From Algoriphagus halophilus (GTDB lineage: Bacteria; Bacteroidota; Bacteroidia; Cytophagales; Cyclobacteriaceae), in assembly GCF_900129785.1 (NCBI RefSeq), contig NZ_FSRC01000003.1, forward strand, positions 457,420-521,419: a stretch of 64,000 nucleotides of DNA. Direction: 5' to 3'. Position numbers and translations under genes: made by a program. This document shows, piece after piece, positions 34,168 through 44,054 of this stretch (the first letter of the stretch is position 1; every line of letters starts with the position of its first letter). Under the pieces are notes generated by a model, which saw only the letters and a program-made list of their open reading frames with translations, did not search any database and was not told the origin of the DNA.

Positions 34168-35193
34168 TTATTGTGAGAGAGCTAAAAGGAGTTCAGTTTT
34201 TCTTCTGGAATAAGAGTACAAAGTGTGGATTCGCTGAGAAAATAAATCCTGCATAGATAGATAATCGCTTGAAAGAATGTTGCTTACTAAAAGCTCAAGC
34301 TCTTTAATATCTTTTTGAACCAATATGAATTCTTTTTTTTCTATAATTTCTGGAATTGCCCCTACAGCAGAACCAATTGGAATGCAGCCACAAGACATAG
34401 CTTCTCCGAGTGAGTTAGGGAATCCCTCTGAAGTAGATAATTGCAGATAAAATTGATGGGTATTGTAAAGAGTTAAAAGTTCAGAGGCTGTTTTTTTTCC
34501 TAATAAGGATACGTTGGGATTTTTAGATTGATAGCTCGAATCTCCCACAAAGGTGAACTTCCAGTCTGGATGATTTGCAGCCAACTTCTCAATAAGATCA
34601 TAGCCTTTTACCATTGCTCTGGAAGGGTTGGAGGTACCGGAGGCTACCGTGATGAATGAAAAGGGGACTCTTTTTAATTGAAGATTCTTCCAAAAATTGG
34701 TATCAAAACCATTGGGAATTACCTGGATCGGAGTAGTCAGATCTGGGATTAAATTGATCAATCCTTGATGAGGGGAAATAGATGTGTCAAACTGATAATG
34801 CTGCTTGACCAGGGCCTGAGCAACAGGGAGGATTAACGTGCAATTTTTAAAACTAAAGATGGTGGCTTTTCGAAGCCATTTTTTTCTAAAGTTTCCATAA
34901 CCAATTTCAGGCATATTGATGCAGTCCATCCCCCCAGCTTGAATGATACATTTCTTTCCGAATATTTTCGCAAACCAAACAGGTAACACTGAATGATACC
35001 CTCCGAAGAAACAGAGGTATTGGGAGGTTTTGGGCAAATACCAAAGTAATTGAAAAAACTGTAGGATATAGAAAAGTGGAAGGTGGATTGGATTCTGGGT
35101 GAATTCCAAGGCCTTGATTTTCATTTCTGGGCGGATCATCTCCAGGTCTCGGTCTGTGAAAGCAGTACGTACAGGATAGGTGTAGATGATCAT
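34168..35193 (-). CDS. Glycosyltransferase, GT4-like
   Basis: 341 residues, GT-B fold. The N-terminal acceptor domain has FFGGYHSVLPVWFAKIFGKKCIIQAGG. The C-terminal domain has the GT4 signature STSEGFPNSLGEAMSCGCIPIGSAVGAIPEII (about 263-294), with the donor-binding Glu. It probably adds a sugar to a surface glycan or lipid; sugar and acceptor are unknown. No other polysaccharide genes are adjacent, which is unusual for this family. There is no signal peptide; it is likely peripheral to the inner membrane. Confidence 0.85.
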   Translation of the reverse strand: MIIYTYPVRTAFTDRDLEMIRPEMKIKALEFTQNPIHLPLFYILQFFQLLWYLPKTSQYLCFFGGYHSVLPVWFAKIFGKKCIIQAGGMDCINMPEIGYGNFRKKWLRKATIFSFKNCTLILPVAQALVKQHYQFDTSISPHQGLINLIPDLTTPIQVIPNGFDTNFWKNLQLKRVPFSFITVASGTSNPSRAMVKGYDLIEKLAANHPDWKFTFVGDSSYQSKNPNVSLLGKKTASELLTLYNTHQFYLQLSTSEGFPNSLGEAMSCGCIPIGSAVGAIPEIIEKKEFILVQKDIKELELLVSNILSSDYLSMQDLFSQRIHTLYSYSRRKTELLLALSQ

Positions 35194-35228
35194 AGAAAGG
35201 GTTGAATCAAAACTAAAAATAGGCCTTA

Positions 35229-35278
35229 AAAAAGAAAAGGAGCAAAGAAAACCGAGGAATTGTTTCTTTGCTCCTTTC
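35229..35278 (-). terminator. Rho-independent terminator of leuS
   Basis: Fourteen-bp perfect stem AAGGAGCAAAGAAA (35237-35250) with TTTCTTTGCTCCTT (35263-35276), followed on the minus strand by a T-rich run. It lies about 20 bp past the leuS stop. Confidence 0.88.
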
Positions 35279-35296
35279 TTATGTACTCATTAAAAT

Positions 35297-38071
35297 TTAT
35301 ATGACCACATTGACAATTTTCCCTGGTACTACGATCATTTTCTTTGGAGATTTTCCATCCAGCCATTTTTGAACGATCTCGTCTGCCAAGGCTGCTTTTT
35401 CTATTTCCTCTTTGGAAAGTGAAAGGTCTAAATTGATTTTAGCTCTCATTTTACCATTGATCATCACTGGATATTCAAAAGCACTTTCTTTTAAATAGCT
35501 TTCATCGAAAGCAGGGAAAGAGGATTCAGTGATAGAAGTAGTATGTCCCAATAGACTCCAAAGTTCCTCTGCAATATGCGGAGCATAAGGAGATACCAAA
35601 ACCGCCAATGGTTCAAGAATCTTACGCTTATTGGATTTTAACCCACTTAATTCGTTCACACAAATCATAAAACTAGAAACCGAAGTGTTGAAGGAGAAAT
35701 TAGCCATGTCTTCCTCCATCTTTTTGATGGCTTTATGAAGGGCTTTGTATTCCTCTTTACTTGGTTCTGCATCTGAAACTTGAAATTCCCCTTTGTTAGT
35801 ATGGTATAAGTTCCAAAGCTTTCTCAAGAATTTGAAAACGCCGTCGATTCCGTTGGTGTTCCAAGGCTTGAATTGCTCCAAAGGGCCTAAAAACATTTCA
35901 TACAATCTTAAGGTGTCTGCTCCATACTTTTCAATAATGTCATCTGGGTTGACCACATTGTATTTGGATTTAGACATTTTTTCTACTTCTGCACCGCAGA
36001 TGTACTTTCCGTCTTCCAAAATGAATTCCGCATCTGCCAAGTCTGGTCTCCAAGCTTTGAATTTTTCAAGGTTCAATTGATCGTTGTAAACGATATTGAC
36101 ATCGACATGCATTTCAAAGGTGTCATATTGATCTTTTAACCCTTTGCTTACAAATTGATTGGTGCCTTTGACTCTATATACAAAATTGGATCGTCCTTGG
36201 ATCATTCCCTGGTTGATCATCTTTTGGAAAGGTTCATCGATGCTTACCACACCCAGATCATAAATGAATTTGGTCCAGAACCTTGAATACAACAAGTGTC
36301 CTGTTGCATGCTCAGATCCACCAATGTATAAATCTACCGAACCCCAATAATCTGTTTTTGTCTTGTCTGCAAACACGGAGTCATTTTGAGAATCCGTATA
36401 TCTGAAGAAATACCAGCTTGATCCTGCCCAACCTGGCATAGTGCTAAGCTCCAATGGATATTCCCCTTCAGAAGTTTTATAGGTCCAGTCTTGGGCCCGG
36501 CCTAATGGTGGTTCACCATCTTCAGTTGGTAAGTATTTATCTACCTCTGGCAATACCAAAGGAAGATCTTTTTCATCTATCAAATAGGGAAGTCCATCTT
36601 TGAAATAAACAGGAAGAGGCTCACCCCAATAGCGTTGACGAGTGAAAATTGCATCCCGCATCCTATATTGGATTTTTCCTTTTCCAATGCCTTTTTCCTC
36701 TAGAAACTCAATTGCCTTTGTCATGGCTTCCTTCATATACATGTTGGAAATGAAACCCGAATTGATGATGAACCCATCTTTGCCAGGGAAAGACCCTTCT
36801 TCCATGGATCCTTCAATTACCTGTCTGATCTCCAGTCCGAAATGTTTGGCAAAATTATAATCTCTTTCATCATGAGCAGGTACAGCCATGACAGCGCCTG
36901 TACCATATCCAGCCAACACATAATCAGCTACCCAAATTTGGATTTCTTCTCCATTGAAAGGGTTAATAGCGTATGAACCTGTGAATGCTCCTGAGATTGT
37001 TTTCACATCACTCATCCGTTCTCTTTCGGAACGGTTTTTAGCAACTTCAATATAGGCTTCCGCAGTTTCTCTTTGATCTTCTGTAATTAAAGAAGCTGCT
37101 AATTCAGATTCAGGAGCCAAAGCCAAATAAGTCACACCATATATCGTGTCAACTCGAGTCGTAAACACTTTTATAGTTTCTTCAGAATTTTTGACTTTAA
37201 AAATAACTTCCGCTCCGATGGATTTTCCAATCCAGTTTCGTTGCATCTCCTTAACCGGTTCAGGCCAATCTATTTTATCCAATCCTTTCAATAGTCGGTC
37301 TGCGTAGGCAGTGATTCGCATGGACCACTGCATCATTTTCTTGCGTTCCACAGGATGTCCGCCTCTTTCAGAAAACCCGTCTTTCACTTCATCATTGGAA
37401 AGAACAGTACCTAAGGCAGCACACCAGTTGACAGTAGTTTCTGCAAGAAAAGTCAATCGATACTTCAAAAGCATTTCCTGCTTTTCCTTTTCGGAAAAAG
37501 CATGCCAGTCATTTGCAGAAAAAATTGGGGTTTCGTCGTCACAGACCGCCTTTACTTGACTGTTTCCTTCCGCTTCAAATCTCTCGATGAGGGAATCAAT
37601 AGAAAGCGCTTTGTCAGCATCTTGGTCATAATAGCTATTAAATAGCTGCATGAAAATCCACTGAGTCCATTTATAATAGGAGGGATCGGAAGTTCTTACT
37701 TCTTTACTCCAGTCAAATGCAAAGCCAATATTTTTAAGTTGTTCGGTATAGCGGGCAATGTTTTGTTCCGTAGTGATGGCGGGATGTTGGCCTGTTTGGA
37801 TGGCATATTGTTCTGCAGGTAGTCCAAAGCTATCGTAGCCCATGGGGTGCAATACATTGAATCCTTTTAATTTTTTGAAACGGGAAACGATGTCCGAAGC
37901 AATATATCCTAGCGGGTGGCCCACATGAAGTCCAGCTCCAGAAGGATAGGGGAACATGTCCAAGGAATAAAACTTTGGTTTGTCAGGATTTACTTTGGCT
38001 AGGAAAGTTTGGTTCTTTTCCCAGTATGCCTGCCATTTTTTCTCGATTTCCTTATATGTGTATTCCGCCAT
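35297..38071 (-). CDS. leuS: Leucyl-tRNA synthetase
   Basis: 924 residues, class Ia synthetase. The HIGH-type motif is HVGH (49-52) in [17 protein letters not shown], and the second signature is KMSKS in [16 protein letters not shown]. The editing domain (connective peptide 1) contains the conserved [13 protein letters not shown] and [15 protein letters not shown]. An insertion before the KMSKS region ([15 protein letters not shown]...) is usual in Bacteroidota LeuRS. It is monocistronic. A leucine tRNA gene is also in the window (55597). Confidence 0.96.
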   Translation of the reverse strand: MAEYTYKEIEKKWQAYWEKNQTFLAKVNPDKPKFYSLDMFPYPSGAGLHVGHPLGYIASDIVSRFKKLKGFNVLHPMGYDSFGLPAEQYAIQTGQHPAITTEQNIARYTEQLKNIGFAFDWSKEVRTSDPSYYKWTQWIFMQLFNSYYDQDADKALSIDSLIERFEAEGNSQVKAVCDDETPIFSANDWHAFSEKEKQEMLLKYRLTFLAETTVNWCAALGTVLSNDEVKDGFSERGGHPVERKKMMQWSMRITAYADRLLKGLDKIDWPEPVKEMQRNWIGKSIGAEVIFKVKNSEETIKVFTTRVDTIYGVTYLALAPESELAASLITEDQRETAEAYIEVAKNRSERERMSDVKTISGAFTGSYAINPFNGEEIQIWVADYVLAGYGTGAVMAVPAHDERDYNFAKHFGLEIRQVIEGSMEEGSFPGKDGFIINSGFISNMYMKEAMTKAIEFLEEKGIGKGKIQYRMRDAIFTRQRYWGEPLPVYFKDGLPYLIDEKDLPLVLPEVDKYLPTEDGEPPLGRAQDWTYKTSEGEYPLELSTMPGWAGSSWYFFRYTDSQNDSVFADKTKTDYWGSVDLYIGGSEHATGHLLYSRFWTKFIYDLGVVSIDEPFQKMINQGMIQGRSNFVYRVKGTNQFVSKGLKDQYDTFEMHVDVNIVYNDQLNLEKFKAWRPDLADAEFILEDGKYICGAEVEKMSKSKYNVVNPDDIIEKYGADTLRLYEMFLGPLEQFKPWNTNGIDGVFKFLRKLWNLYHTNKGEFQVSDAEPSKEEYKALHKAIKKMEEDMANFSFNTSVSSFMICVNELSGLKSNKRKILEPLAVLVSPYAPHIAEELWSLLGHTTSITESSFPAFDESYLKESAFEYPVMINGKMRAKINLDLSLSKEEIEKAALADEIVQKWLDGKSPKKMIVVPGKIVNVVI

Positions 38072-38244
38072 GATTGAAATATTCGTGTTTTTTTAGCTAA
38101 ACGCCTGCAAAAATAGAAAAATTGACTGGGTTTGGAATGAAAATCTGTAATTCCTCTTGTCTATAAATTATATCCACTGGTCATTTTTTTTAAATCAACT
38201 CATTACTTTTTAGTATTTTCCAACTTAACCAAACCACCAATCCT

Positions 38245-39846
38245 ATGAAAATTTCTACCCTATGGCGGCCAGCCCTATCGGTTTGTGCTGCCTTGTTGAT
38301 CTCTCAATTTGCTTTTGGGCAGAAAAAGTATTCTGCCAAACAAAAAGAAGCATTAAAAGAAGAAGCCTTGAATCTTGTACAGGAAAATGCAAAATTGAGC
38401 CAAGTGATGGTTGATAAGATTTTCAGTTTTGCGGAATTAGGGTTCCAAGAGATTGAATCCTCGAAGTACTTAACCGGGATCTTGGCAGAAAATGGGTTTG
38501 AAATTAAAATGGGAGTCTCTGGCATCCCCACAGCATGGTTTGCCACTTGGAGTAATGGAGAAGGACCTGTCATTGCTTTGGGTTCAGATGTAGATGATAT
38601 CCCAAAGGCTTCTCAATATCCAGGAGTGGCTTACCATAAGCCTATTGTGGAGGGAGCTCCAGGTCATGGGGAAGGTCACAATGCAGGGATTCCTTTGAAC
38701 ATCACGGCGGCATTGGCAGTGAAAGAGATTATGGAACGAGAAAATATTGGAGGGACTTTGATCTTATGGCCGGGAATTGCAGAGGAACTGGTAGCTTCCA
38801 AAGCTTGGTTTGTAAGAGATGGCCTATTTGATGATATAGACATCTGTATTTTTACCCACGTGGGAAATAATTTGGGAGTAAGCTATGGACAGGCATCAGG
38901 AACAGGTTTAATCTCTGTAGAATATACATTTAGTGGAGAGGCAGCTCATGCAGCAGGTGCTCCATGGAGAGGGAGAAGTGCCCTGGATGCTGCAGAATTA
39001 ATGAATGTGGGCTGGAATTATAGAAGAGAGCATTTAGATCCACTGAAAAGATCACATTCCATATTTACTGATGGTGGAGACCAGCCCAATGTAGTACCAT
39101 CCAAAGCATCTATTTGGTATTATTTCAGAGATGTGAAATACGATGGAATAATGGAAATGTATGAAGTTGCCAATAAAATGGCAGCTGGTGCAGCCTTGAT
39201 GACTGATACTGAAATGACTTCCAAAATTTTAGGAACCGCTTGGCCTAGACACTTTAATAAAGTGATTGCAGAAAAAATGTATGCCAATATCTTGAAAGTA
39301 GGTTTACCTGAATGGTCTGAAGAAGACCAGACTTTGGCTAAAGCGGTGCAAGAAGAAGTAAACTCTACCAGGGTAGAAGGTCTTCCTACCAAATTGGATA
39401 CCTTGGGATTGCCTGTTACTACCCCTCGTTCTGGAGGCTCTGATGATATTGGAGATGTGTCTTGGGTGTTGCCAACTGTTACCTTGAGATTTCCTTCAAA
39501 TATCCCTGGACTTCCAGGTCACCATTGGGCAAATGCCATTGCAATGGCCACTCCAATTGCTCATAAAGGCGTAACCGCAGGAGCAAAAGCAGAAGCAATG
39601 ACCATTCTGGATTTCTTGTTAAATCCTGAATTAGTGGATGAAGCTTGGGATTACTTTAAAAATGTACAAACCAAAGAAGAGCAGTACAAGCCTATGATTT
39701 CTGATACTGATGAGGCTCCTATTTATCTGAACAAACAGATTATGGATTTATACCGTCCGATGTTGGAAAAATATTACTTTGACGAAACCAAGTATGATAC
39801 CTATTTGGAACAATTAGGAGTGACCTATCCTACAGTGAAAAAGTAA
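38245..39846 (+). CDS. Secreted M20-family amidohydrolase
   Basis: 533 residues with a signal peptide (MKISTLWRPALSVCAALLISQFAFG). The M20D metal-site pattern is visible: GSDVDDIPKASQ, APGHGEGHNAG with the His, PGIAEELVASK, FTHVGNN, and the late TPRSGGSDDIGDVSW and PGHHWANAI. A dimerisation domain lies between (about 210-340). The closest characterised relatives by pattern are AbgB-type p-aminobenzoyl-glutamate hydrolases, but the secreted form and substrate are open. It is followed by a clear terminator. Confidence 0.87.
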   Translation: MKISTLWRPALSVCAALLISQFAFGQKKYSAKQKEALKEEALNLVQENAKLSQVMVDKIFSFAELGFQEIESSKYLTGILAENGFEIKMGVSGIPTAWFATWSNGEGPVIALGSDVDDIPKASQYPGVAYHKPIVEGAPGHGEGHNAGIPLNITAALAVKEIMERENIGGTLILWPGIAEELVASKAWFVRDGLFDDIDICIFTHVGNNLGVSYGQASGTGLISVEYTFSGEAAHAAGAPWRGRSALDAAELMNVGWNYRREHLDPLKRSHSIFTDGGDQPNVVPSKASIWYYFRDVKYDGIMEMYEVANKMAAGAALMTDTEMTSKILGTAWPRHFNKVIAEKMYANILKVGLPEWSEEDQTLAKAVQEEVNSTRVEGLPTKLDTLGLPVTTPRSGGSDDIGDVSWVLPTVTLRFPSNIPGLPGHHWANAIAMATPIAHKGVTAGAKAEAMTILDFLLNPELVDEAWDYFKNVQTKEEQYKPMISDTDEAPIYLNKQIMDLYRPMLEKYYFDETKYDTYLEQLGVTYPTVKK

Positions 39847-39869
39847 ACGTTTTAAGTAAAGTTTTACTC

Positions 39870-39914
39870 AAGTGGCAGAAATCGGTTTAATCCCCGGTTT
39901 TTGCCACTTTTGTG
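39870..39914 (+). terminator. Rho-independent terminator of the M20 gene
   Basis: Stem AAGTGGCAGAAATCGG (39870-39885) with CCGGTTTTTGCCACTT (39894-39909), a few wobble or mismatched pairs, then TTGTG. It separates this gene from the GNAT gene. Confidence 0.8.
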
Positions 39915-39943
39915 TTTATAAGGATAATTGAATTTACTTTCCT

Positions 39944-40381
39944 ATGAAAATTGTAGTTAGAGAAGGAAGCATCGAAGAGATTTTTCAGGTTCATCAGGGG
40001 ATTCCTGAATTTTATGAAGAGGTAGCCATAGAATTTTATAAAGAGCGGCTAAAAGGCCGCATTTTTTTAGCCTTAGTTGCAGAGCAAAATGGAGAGCTAG
40101 TAGGGTTTAAAGTTGGATATCAAAGCCAGAAACCGGATGTCTTGTACTCTTGGATGGGAGGTGTAAGGCCCGCATTCAGGAAAAGTGGTGCGGCAACAGC
40201 TTTGGCAGATTTTCAAGAGGTGTGGGCTACAAAGAATGGGTTTAAGAAAGTGTTTTTTAAAACTCGGAACAGGTTTCCCGATATGATCAAATTTGGTTTG
40301 GGTAGGGATTTTAAAATAGTGGAGGTGATTCGAAAGGATCGTGTAGAAGATTTTAGGATTGTCATGGTTAAAAAGTTATGA
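39944..40381 (+). CDS. GNAT family N-acetyltransferase
   Basis: 145 residues. The acetyl-CoA-binding motif A appears as GGVRPAFRKSGAATALADFQE (about 70-90), followed by FKKVFFKTRNRFPDMIKFGLGRDF, the usual beta5-alpha4 region. The substrate is unknown. It stands alone with its own promoter region; queE starts 111 bp later. Confidence 0.85.
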   Translation: MKIVVREGSIEEIFQVHQGIPEFYEEVAIEFYKERLKGRIFLALVAEQNGELVGFKVGYQSQKPDVLYSWMGGVRPAFRKSGAATALADFQEVWATKNGFKKVFFKTRNRFPDMIKFGLGRDFKIVEVIRKDRVEDFRIVMVKKL

Positions 40382-40437
40382 GAAAGCTGCCGTAAGCTAA
40401 GCTTTTGATATTCTTTCTAAATTCCAATACAAAGACG

Positions 40438-40492
40438 TACCTTTGCACTTGATTTTCACCAGCGGTTCAATTGCCCGCTTTATCAAAAATTC
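40438..40492 (+). promoter_or_regulatory. queE 5' region: promoter -7 element and compact hairpin (possible preQ1-like element)
   Basis: TACCTTTG (40438-40445) matches the -7 consensus. In the predicted leader, AGCGG (40461-40465) pairs with CCGCT (40475-40479) around loop TTCAATTGC, followed by a tail TATCAAAAATTC just before the ATG at 40493. GGTTC in the 5' arm/loop and the A-rich tail resemble preQ1-I riboswitches. The loop is shorter than the consensus, though, and the expected ligand-pairing C and loop-tail pseudoknot are unclear. I rate the riboswitch idea as speculative and the hairpin as real. Confidence 0.35.
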
Positions 40493-41119
40493 ATGAAGAC
40501 AAAAGAATTAATTGCAAAAGGCGTTTCGCTTCCAGTAATGGAAGCATTTTATACCATTCAGGGCGAAGGGAGATTTACTGGACATCCTGCTTATTTTATC
40601 CGGCTTGGGGGCTGTGATGTGGGTTGTGTTTGGTGTGATGTCAAAGAGTCCTGGGAAGCTGGCAAATGGCCTGTATTATCCATAGAAGAAATAGTCGCAG
40701 AAGTAGAAAAGTATCCAGGAAAACTAGTGGTAATTACAGGAGGAGAACCTTTGATGTATGATCTGGGGCCTTTGACTGCATTGCTCAAGCAAAAAGGATT
40801 TTCAACCAATATTGAAACTTCAGGAGCGCATCCTTTCTCTGGAGATTTTGATTGGGTATGTTTTTCCCCAAAAAAGTTTAAAGCACCGCATCCTTCCATA
40901 TACGATCATGCAGATGAACTGAAAGTTGTTGTTTTTCATGCAAGTGATTTTGACTTTGCTGAAAATCATGCGCTTAAGGTGAAAAAAAGTTGTGAATTAC
41001 GACTTCAGCCAGAATGGAGTAAAGCCGAAAAATTCACTCCTTTGATTATTAATTACTCGAAAAACCATCCAAATTGGAAAATTTCGCTTCAAACTCATAA
41101 ATTTATGGACATCCCATAG
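40493..41119 (+). CDS. queE: 7-carboxy-7-deazaguanine synthase (radical SAM)
   Basis: 208 residues. The cluster motif is Cys41-x3-Cys45-x2-Cys48 in GGCDVGCVWCDV, preceded by FYTIQGEGRFTGHPAYFIRLGG, the QueE start pattern; TGGEPLM and IETSGAHP follow. It converts carboxytetrahydropterin to carboxydeazaguanine on the way to preQ0/queuosine. The partner enzyme QueD is probably the gene at 48918. The PorE-like gene begins only 4 bp after its stop, so the two are co-transcribed. Confidence 0.92.
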   Translation: MKTKELIAKGVSLPVMEAFYTIQGEGRFTGHPAYFIRLGGCDVGCVWCDVKESWEAGKWPVLSIEEIVAEVEKYPGKLVVITGGEPLMYDLGPLTALLKQKGFSTNIETSGAHPFSGDFDWVCFSPKKFKAPHPSIYDHADELKVVVFHASDFDFAENHALKVKKSCELRLQPEWSKAEKFTPLIINYSKNHPNWKISLQTHKFMDIP

Positions 41120-41123
41120 GTTT

Positions 41124-43046
41124 ATGCGCCGTTTTCTATTAGGAATAACCTTTTTCTTTGTTTTTAGCTTGAGCCAAGCTCAAACCTATTCCATTATCGA
41201 TGGAAAGGCGATCAAATTGTATCAGGAAGGAGAAGAGCTTACGCTTTCCAGACAATATGATATGGCTATTGCAAAATATAAGGCGGCCATCAATAGAGAG
41301 GCTTCTTTTTTGGAAGCTTATATTAAAATGTCCCAGCTCTACATTACCCAAGGAAAATTAGATCAGGCCGAAGAAGTTGCCTTAGTAGGGAAGAAAAGAT
41401 TAGCGGGGAAAAATGCGACACTAAAAAATAAGGCGGATTTTGGATGGTTATTTACCAACCTATACATGGCTCAGGGTAGGTTCCAAGAAGCCTATGAGAC
41501 TTTTCAAGAAGCAGACCCTCTATTCGATGAGTCTTTCAAAAAGAGCATGTATTATGTTCAAATGAAGGCAAGCATGGATTTTCTGACAGCACAATTAGAT
41601 AAGTCCATGGCCATAGAAAAAGAAAAGCTGGAAGACCCACTCAATAATTTTCAATTGCAATACTTTCCAGTGCTCACTGCAGATGGGGAACAAATCCTCT
41701 TTACAAAAAGAGATGGGACTGGTAATTATGATAAAGAGGATATTTATACTTCTTACGCGGAACCAGATGGCTCTTGGACCAAACCGGTAAGTATCGCTCA
41801 AACGATCAACTCTCAATACAATGAAGGAACCTGCTCTGTTACTGCGGATGGAAATATTCTGATTTATACTTCCTGTGATGCTCCGGACTCTCAAGGCAGT
41901 TGTGATCTTTACATCGCTTATAAAGTCAATGGCAATTGGCAGCGCCCTAAAAATATGGGTAAAGAAGTGAACTCGAGATCTTGGGACTCTCAACCTTCCT
42001 TATCTGCAGATGGAAGGATTTTATTCTTTTCTTCCAATCGAAGAGGAGGTTATGGAGGAAATGATATATGGTATAGTGTTCGTCAATCGGATGGGTCTTG
42101 GGCAGAAGCGAAAAATTTGGGAAGTGTGGTGAATACTGCGAAGGATGAGATTTCTCCATTTATGTTTTTTAATAATGAAATCTTGTTTTTCGCCTCAGAC
42201 GGTCATCAAGGTTTTGGGGGGATGGATATATTTCTTTCTAGGGTGAAAAATGGGGAGTTTTCGGAGCCAGAAAATCTTGGATTGCCGATTAATGATCATT
42301 TGGATCAAGTAGCTCTATTTATTACAGCTCAGAAAGATTATGCTTATTTCACGGAACTTACTTCAGGTGATAATGGAAATGATCGCTCTATATTATATCG
42401 ATTCAGGTTTCCTCAAGAAATCTATTTAGGGGAAAACTTAACGGTAACAGGAGGGAAAGTATTCAATGAAAAGACTGGAGAGCCTATTGATGCAACCTTG
42501 TCTTTGGTTTCATTGACTAATGATAGTACGCTTTATGAATTTAAATCAGATGGTAAAAATGGTGAATTCATGATGCTCTATCCCAATAAAGGAATTTCAG
42601 GCTTATATGTGGAGAAAAAGGGATTCTTGCCAAAGATTTATAATGTAGAGCGTGATAAGCTTCAAAATGTTAAGGATTTAAACGTGGAGTTAGTTCCGGT
42701 GGCCTCTGGAGAAGAGTTCGTTTTTGAAAACATATTCTTTGACTTTGATAAATATGAACTGAAGCCTCAGTCCATGTCCTCCTTGAAAAGGCTTATTAAA
42801 TTTTTAGTGGAGAATCCAAATGTCAATATTTTAATAACTGGCCATACGGATAACGTAGGTTCTCCAGGATATAACCTTCAGTTAAGCCTTCAAAGAGCTG
42901 AAAGTGTACAGCAATACCTTATAGAGGCTGGAATGCACCCAGGTAGAGTGATGGTAGAAGGTAAAGGCGATAAAGAGCCTGTAGTCCCCAATACAACGGC
43001 AGAAAACCAAGCTCTAAACAGAAGAATTACCATTAAAGTGCTTTAA
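41124..43046 (+). CDS. PorE-like OmpA-family protein (TPR, PD40 propeller, OmpA domain)
   Basis: 640 residues with a signal peptide (MRRFLLGITFFFVFSLSQAQ). Domain order: TPR-like helices (about 25-150), PD40/WD40-like beta-propeller blades (about 170-430, repeats such as SWDSQPSLSADGRILFFSSNRRGGYGGNDIW), a carboxypeptidase-regulatory-like beta domain (about 435-525), and a C-terminal OmpA peptidoglycan-binding domain (about 535-640, with TGHTDNVGSPGYNLQLSLQRAESV). This order is that of PorE, the type IX secretion component that links the machine to the cell wall. Other OmpA-TPR proteins share it, so the name is not certain. It is co-transcribed with queE. Confidence 0.85.
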   Translation: MRRFLLGITFFFVFSLSQAQTYSIIDGKAIKLYQEGEELTLSRQYDMAIAKYKAAINREASFLEAYIKMSQLYITQGKLDQAEEVALVGKKRLAGKNATLKNKADFGWLFTNLYMAQGRFQEAYETFQEADPLFDESFKKSMYYVQMKASMDFLTAQLDKSMAIEKEKLEDPLNNFQLQYFPVLTADGEQILFTKRDGTGNYDKEDIYTSYAEPDGSWTKPVSIAQTINSQYNEGTCSVTADGNILIYTSCDAPDSQGSCDLYIAYKVNGNWQRPKNMGKEVNSRSWDSQPSLSADGRILFFSSNRRGGYGGNDIWYSVRQSDGSWAEAKNLGSVVNTAKDEISPFMFFNNEILFFASDGHQGFGGMDIFLSRVKNGEFSEPENLGLPINDHLDQVALFITAQKDYAYFTELTSGDNGNDRSILYRFRFPQEIYLGENLTVTGGKVFNEKTGEPIDATLSLVSLTNDSTLYEFKSDGKNGEFMMLYPNKGISGLYVEKKGFLPKIYNVERDKLQNVKDLNVELVPVASGEEFVFENIFFDFDKYELKPQSMSSLKRLIKFLVENPNVNILITGHTDNVGSPGYNLQLSLQRAESVQQYLIEAGMHPGRVMVEGKGDKEPVVPNTTAENQALNRRITIKVL

Positions 43047-44054
43047 GTACTGCTAGGCATTGATTTGCCAAAATGGATTTTTTAATACTTGAAAGGGGGT
43101 AGATGCTTGAATTTCTACCTTCCATTAATGATTTATTATATGGTTTTCAATATTAGAAGCTAGTATAAATAAAATTTAATTATTGCTAGATTAACTTTGA
43201 TTTATTTGTAAGGATAGTCTTTGAACTATTAATATGGAATTTTATTGGCTTTATTTTATTTTTTTAGTCTCTATAGTTACTTAAAATAGTAGAGTTTGTT
43301 GATTTTAAATGTATAATATATTTTTTTATTTGCCTATTCCAGAATTTTATTCTTTTTACTGGTGGGTCTGCATGTTGATGAGTCTATTTTTTTTAATTGT
43401 AAATAGCTTTATGTCAATTCATTTAAATATTATATTATAATTATAGATTTGAATTATTTAAATTATTGATATGTAGTAAGTTATTTCTAGCGATCAACTG
43501 TTTATAATTGTTTTGAAGAAAATAATTGTATTCCTGGATGTTTTGAAACAATTGGTTTCAGATTTATATCCGTTTTTTTGATTTGAAAAAGACAAGATTC
43601 GCTGAATAAGCCAAGGAGACACCTGAAAAGCCGTATTTTTTAATTCTTGATCCCTACATACCTTAGTAGGGATTCAATTAGAACAAAAGGTATGTATATT
43701 GATTTTAGAGTAATTAAATAATTAGATTTTAGATGTTTTAGGTTGGTTTTTGTATTGATATATATCTATTTAATAGTATAAAATATCGAATTTGATATTT
43801 GTCAATATATTCCTCTTGAAAATAATTATTCAAAAAAAATTAACTTTTGTTAACACTACGATAATACTACGATTTTTCAATCTGTTTTTTATAATTTAAT
43901 AATATGTAAAATATAATTTTGATAAAAGTGTTTATAGGTATGTTTTATTTTTTAGGTATTGACTAACCGTTTATCATATTTCCCCTCCTATTACTTCGAT
44001 TATATAATTTAATAAAATAACATTGTCGATTAATTAAAATCAACCAAATTAATA
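43047..44054. other. 1-kb AT-rich non-coding region ahead of susC
   Basis: No gene is visible; composition is strongly AT-rich. A more GC-rich island at about 43591-43634 leads into two competing hairpins at 43650-43696 (listed separately). A -7-like TAATTTTG at 43914-43921 might serve susC, but no good -33 element accompanies it. The region may contain a long regulatory leader or an upstream small RNA for the SusC/SusD pair. Confidence 0.6.
43650..43696 (+). promoter_or_regulatory. Two mutually exclusive hairpins upstream of susC
   Basis: ATCCCTAC (43650-43657) pairs with GTAGGGAT (43666-43673). TACATACCTT (43655-43664) also pairs perfectly with AAGGTATGTA (43687-43696). The two stems share bases 43655-43657, so only one can form at a time, the geometry of an RNA switch. 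Whether this stretch is transcribed is not known. Confidence 0.4.
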
